Source: Mucilaginibacter agri (GTDB lineage: Bacteria > Bacteroidota > Bacteroidia > Sphingobacteriales > Sphingobacteriaceae). From it: a stretch of 64,000 nucleotides of DNA. Positions within the stretch are counted from its first letter, which is position 1. Each line of letters begins with the position of its first letter. Positions 61,021 through 64,000 of this stretch are shown in pieces. Where the stretch lies: assembly GCF_009928685.1 (NCBI RefSeq), contig NZ_WWEO01000041.1:496001-560000 (forward strand), given 5' to 3'. A program made the position numbers and the translations under genes. The notes beneath the pieces are model-generated. The model made no database searches and was not told the DNA's origin. It saw only the letters and a program-made list of their open reading frames with translations.

Positions 61021-62400
61021 GTGAAGAAAAATCTACTCGTAAAAATTACATTAACAACCGCTTTACTTTTTGTTGTATTACTGCAGTTTAGTTGCAGTAA
61101 AGATTCAAACTCAAATACAACTGCACCTACGGTTTTAACCAACAGCATACTTGCCGAAGTAACTACCACCACTGCTACCAGCGGCGGAACAATCAGCGAC
61201 GGCGGCAGTTCGGTAATTACAACGGTGGGTGTTTGCTATAGCACTACTTCACAAACCCCAACAATTTCAGATACGCATACTACAGATACCCTTAGCTCTG
61301 CAAGTTTTGTGAGTAAGCTAACCGGCTTAACGGCGGGTACTACTTATTACGTACGTTCATACGCAACTAATGGTGCAGGAACTGGTTATGGCGGTGTGGT
61401 TAAATTTACCACCAGCACGCCAAGCACCGTTACAAGTGCTACTGTAAGTACTTTTGTAGGTAGTGCAACTGGCGGCCTGGTAAATGGCACCGGTACCGCT
61501 GCGCAACTATATAACCCACTTGGCATTGCCACAGATGCACAAGGCAACATATACGTGGCCGACCAGTTTAACCACGTGATCCGCAAAATAACTACCGCAG
61601 GTGTGGTAAGTACTTTCTGCGGAAGCGGTGTTAACGGCCATGCCGATGGTCCTGCTGCTACTGCTGCATTCTCGAGCCCTAACGCATTAACAGTTGATAA
61701 ATCGGGTAACGTATTTGTAACAGACCAGGTAAGCAATCTGGTTATTAAGATTACGCCCGATGGTACTGCTACTACAGTTGCCGGTATTGGAGCACCGGGT
61801 TACGCCAACTCTTCTTCGCCCCTTAAAGCTGCATTTAACAACCCTAAAGGTATTGCGGTTGATGCAACAGGTAATATTTACATTGCAGATAGCGGTAACA
61901 ACCGTATCCGTAAAATTGGTACCGATGGCGTAGTAAGTACGCTTGCAGGTAGCGGATATACCACACTTGTTGATGGCACTACCGGTACTGCTGCCAATTT
62001 CAATAATCCCAACGGCCTTGCTTTCGACTCTAAGGGCGATTTATATGTGTGCGATAATAACAACCACGCTATCCGTAAAATAGTACTTTCTACTACCGCT
62101 GTTACAACGTTTATAGGTAACTCGCTACAAACCAAATTGGTGGGTAACCCGGGAGCAATTGTTTTCGATAATAATGATAATCTCTTTATTACCGACGTTG
62201 TTGGCCGTGTATTAAGATTTAGCTCAACCACCAATATATTACAAGACCTTGCTGGTACAAGTGGTGTTTATGGCTTTGCCGATGGTGTTGGTACTGCGGC
62301 ACAGTTTAATTCGCCATCAGGCGTAGCTGTTGTGTCAGGAACTATTTACGTATCTGATGCTAACAACAACCGTATCCGTAAAGTGGTTACTGAGAACTAA
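61021..62400 (+). CDS. NHL-repeat lipoprotein with FN3-like domain, GTG start
   Basis: From the GTG at 61021 the protein has 459 residues. Starting there gives a clean lipoprotein signal (LLQFSC, Cys about residue 25); the upstream frame is not signal-like. An FN3-like domain (about 35-130) is followed by five or six NHL repeats such as NPLGIATDAQGNIYVADQFNHVIRKI. NHL domains form a propeller that binds proteins or sugars. Its role is not known. Confidence 0.88.
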   Translation: MKKNLLVKITLTTALLFVVLLQFSCSKDSNSNTTAPTVLTNSILAEVTTTTATSGGTISDGGSSVITTVGVCYSTTSQTPTISDTHTTDTLSSASFVSKLTGLTAGTTYYVRSYATNGAGTGYGGVVKFTTSTPSTVTSATVSTFVGSATGGLVNGTGTAAQLYNPLGIATDAQGNIYVADQFNHVIRKITTAGVVSTFCGSGVNGHADGPAATAAFSSPNALTVDKSGNVFVTDQVSNLVIKITPDGTATTVAGIGAPGYANSSSPLKAAFNNPKGIAVDATGNIYIADSGNNRIRKIGTDGVVSTLAGSGYTTLVDGTTGTAANFNNPNGLAFDSKGDLYVCDNNNHAIRKIVLSTTAVTTFIGNSLQTKLVGNPGAIVFDNNDNLFITDVVGRVLRFSSTTNILQDLAGTSGVYGFADGVGTAAQFNSPSGVAVVSGTIYVSDANNNRIRKVVTEN

Positions 62401-62420
62401 GGTTCGTATTAAAAGTTATA

Positions 62421-62460
62421 ATAAAAGAGCCTTTCTGTTGATGCAGAAAGGCTCTTTTAT
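62421..62460 (+). terminator. Terminator of the NHL gene
   Basis: ATAAAAGAGCCTTTCTG and CAGAAAGGCTCTTTTAT arms are perfect over 17 bp. Confidence 0.9.
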
Positions 62461-62475
62461 TATGGTCTAATTTGT

Positions 62476-62566
62476 TGTCATTCAGAGCACCAGCGAAGAA
62501 TCTTCTACGCTTAGCATAGCCGCTCGGTATATTCAGGAAGATCCTTCGCTGGCGCTCCGGATGACA
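62476..62566. repeat. TGTCATTCAGAGC-type inverted repeat
   Basis: The left end TGTCATTCAGAGCACCAGCG and the right end CGCTGGCGCTCCGGATGACA are imperfect inverted repeats; it closely resembles 41256-41365. Confidence 0.85.
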
Positions 62567-62603
62567 AACTATTATTTTATCTCTCAGTCGAAAAGGGGGC
62601 GTT

Positions 62604-64000
62604 TTACCCAAACAATAAACTAAACACTTCCTCAATACTTGCTACCGGGATAATCTCTATAGTGTAGCGGGATAGGTCGATGCGTTGATGCTTGTCTTGT
62701 TTGGCGTTGGGTAGGTTATATTTTGAAATAAATATCTTTTCGAAACCCAATTTCTGGGCCTCTGCAATACGTTGCTCCACGCGGTTAACCGCGCGGATTT
62801 CTCCCGATAAACCAAGCTCTCCTGCAAAGCACGTTTTAAACGGTATCGGCATATCCTCGTGCGAGGATATGATGGCAGCTGCCAAACCCAGGTCGATGGC
62901 AGGGTCTTCTACCCGGATACCTCCTGTAATATTCAGAAATACATCTTTGGCTCCTAATCTAAAGCCACAGCGTTTTTCTAACACAGCTAATAACATATTC
63001 ATTCGACGGGTATCGAAGCCCGTAGCCGAGCGCTGAGGCGTGCCATAGGGCGAGGTGCTCACCAATGCCTGTGTTTCTATCAGCATTGGGCGCATACCCT
63101 CTAGGGTTGCCGAAATTGTGATACCACTCAAGGGCTCATCGCGTTGCGAAAGCAGGATCTCCGACGGGTTGGATACTTCCCGCAAGCCTACTCCCAGCAT
63201 TTCGTAAATACCCAACTCAGATGCCGAGCCGAAACGGTTCTTAACAGCCCGCAAAATGCGGTATACATGGTGACGGTCGCCTTCAAACTGCAGCACGGTA
63301 TCAACCATGTGTTCTAATATTTTAGGGCCGGCAATCATGCCATCTTTGGTAATATGGCCTATCAATATCACTGGTGTGCCGCTCTCTTTGGCAAAACGCA
63401 ATAACTCGGCAGTACATTCGCGCACTTGCGATACACTCCCCGGCGTAGATTCGATATGGGAGGAGTATAGGGTTTGTATAGAGTCTATCACCACCAGTTC
63501 GGGTTCCAGTTGCTCTATCTGTTTAAATATGTTTTGGGTAGAGGTTTCGGTAAGGATGAAACAGCCACTGGCCCCCCCGCCCCCTAAAGGGGGAGTAGAA
63601 GTTTCGTTTTGCAGATTAACACCCCCTTTAGGGGGCAGGGGGCTTAATCGCTCCGCCCTCATCTTAATCTGTTTCTCGCTTTCCTCGCCCGATACATAAA
63701 GCACCTTTAGCTTAGGCATGTTGAGTGCAAGCTGTAGCATCAGGGTAGATTTACCGATACCCGGTTCTCCGCCTATTAATATTAATGAGCCTGCTACAAT
63801 GCCGCCACCCAATACACGGTTAAACTCGGCATCGGGGGTTACATAGCGCTGTTCTTCATGTACGGTGATATCGTGCACGGCAATGGCTTTATTGGCGCGT
63901 TGTTGAGTGGTAGAGCCTGTGTTTTTCCAATCGGGGATGGATGCGTTGGGCTTCTCTATAATTTCTTCTACAAAAGTATTCCACTGCTGGCACGATGGGC
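62604..64000 (-). CDS. radA: DNA repair protein RadA, 5' part cut by window edge
   Basis: The reading frame stays open to the right edge, so 464 residues are visible. The first are PSCQQWNTFVEEII, the end of the RadA zinc finger; the first pair of cysteines is outside. Walker A is GGEPGIGKST, Walker B is LVVIDSIQ, the RadA motif is KNRFGS, and a Lon-like domain closes the protein. RadA is a helicase-like recombination ATPase that helps branch migration. A repeat-derived insertion (63571-63645) lies between MRAERL and CFILTETS. Confidence 0.95.
   Translation of the reverse strand, partial: PSCQQWNTFVEEIIEKPNASIPDWKNTGSTTQQRANKAIAVHDITVHEEQRYVTPDAEFNRVLGGGIVAGSLILIGGEPGIGKSTLMLQLALNMPKLKVLYVSGEESEKQIKMRAERLSPLPPKGGVNLQNETSTPPLGGGGASGCFILTETSTQNIFKQIEQLEPELVVIDSIQTLYSSHIESTPGSVSQVRECTAELLRFAKESGTPVILIGHITKDGMIAGPKILEHMVDTVLQFEGDRHHVYRILRAVKNRFGSASELGIYEMLGVGLREVSNPSEILLSQRDEPLSGITISATLEGMRPMLIETQALVSTSPYGTPQRSATGFDTRRMNMLLAVLEKRCGFRLGAKDVFLNITGGIRVEDPAIDLGLAAAIISSHEDMPIPFKTCFAGELGLSGEIRAVNRVEQRIAEAQKLGFEKIFISKYNLPNAKQDKHQRIDLSRYTIEIIPVASIEEVFSLLFG
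63571..63645. repeat. Palindromic repeat inserted in frame inside radA
   Basis: Two arms (63572-63596 and 63620-63643) are inverted repeats; each holds a CCCCTAAAGGGG-type palindrome. The 75-nt segment is 25 codons and keeps the frame. It encodes a Pro/Gly-rich stretch, PLPPKGGVNLQ to PPLGGGG. The style matches the intergenic GC-rich palindromes of this window. Confidence 0.85.

Noticed and set aside
1..64000. CRISPR arrays, tRNA or rRNA genes, prophage or insertion sequences
   Set aside because: No regularly spaced direct repeats, cloverleaf sequences, rRNA signatures, integrases or transposases were seen on either strand.

Overview
The window looks like chromosomal DNA of a Bacteroidota, most likely family Sphingobacteriaceae (Mucilaginibacter/Pedobacter type). 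This is inferred from gene content and style, not from a database match. The grounds are: a SusC-style TonB receptor with an N-terminal carboxypeptidase-regulatory domain, the conserved mutY / HU / TPR / rng neighbourhood, many lipoproteins with LxxC lipoboxes, DUF3127, DUF6515 and DUF4920 proteins, TAnnTTTG promoter boxes with few Shine-Dalgarno sites, and many palindromic intergenic repeats. I see no rRNA, tRNA, CRISPR array, insertion sequence, prophage or origin.

Layout. 0-3 kb: a cut CE2-like esterase, a glycine-rich secreted protein and a GH16 glucanase lipoprotein. 3.5-12 kb: a thiamin-centred region with a degenerate thiamin-pyrophosphokinase-like protein, a ThiE-like protein and a TPP riboswitch ahead of TonB receptor, PnuT-type transporter and an acyl-CoA-dehydrogenase-like flavoprotein. 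A PafA-type phosphatase and a glycosyltransferase-like protein lie among them. 12-23 kb: aspS, an FKBP lipoprotein, an M20 peptidase, two class-C serine hydrolases and a DPP IV peptidase. 23-28 kb: ssb and mutY face HU, a TPR protein, a 29-residue mS38/COX24-like protein and RNase G. 28-31.5 kb: a ROK kinase, a YgeA-type racemase, an orphan encapsulated-ferritin homologue behind a start-codon hairpin, and an MFS exporter.

32-35 kb holds an alkylation-repair operon (AraC-Ogt fusion, 2OG-Fe(II) oxygenase, AlkB). 35-45 kb is a mixed accessory stretch: pentapeptide protein, Crp-type regulator, SnoaL/NTF2 proteins, Tat oxidoreductase, an ArsR-AHSA1 pair with an apparent operator, HAD hydrolase and sulfatase. 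45-51.5 kb has a tail-less SSB paralogue, a NarL-type regulator, DUF47, SYLF and RRM proteins, an RlmL-type methyltransferase and a DUF3127 protein ending like SSB. 51.8-64 kb has a second sulfatase, a HAD phosphatase, a histidine kinase/response regulator pair, an M28 peptidase, DUF4920, an NHL-repeat lipoprotein and RadA, which runs off the right edge and carries a palindromic repeat inside its reading frame.

The observations most worth following are the perfect hairpin over the start codon of the ferritin gene, the orphan state of that ferritin, the in-frame repeat in radA, the riboswitch-linked flavoprotein, a 52-nt element present as two identical inverted copies 28.5 kb apart, and the SSB-like tail of the DUF3127 protein.
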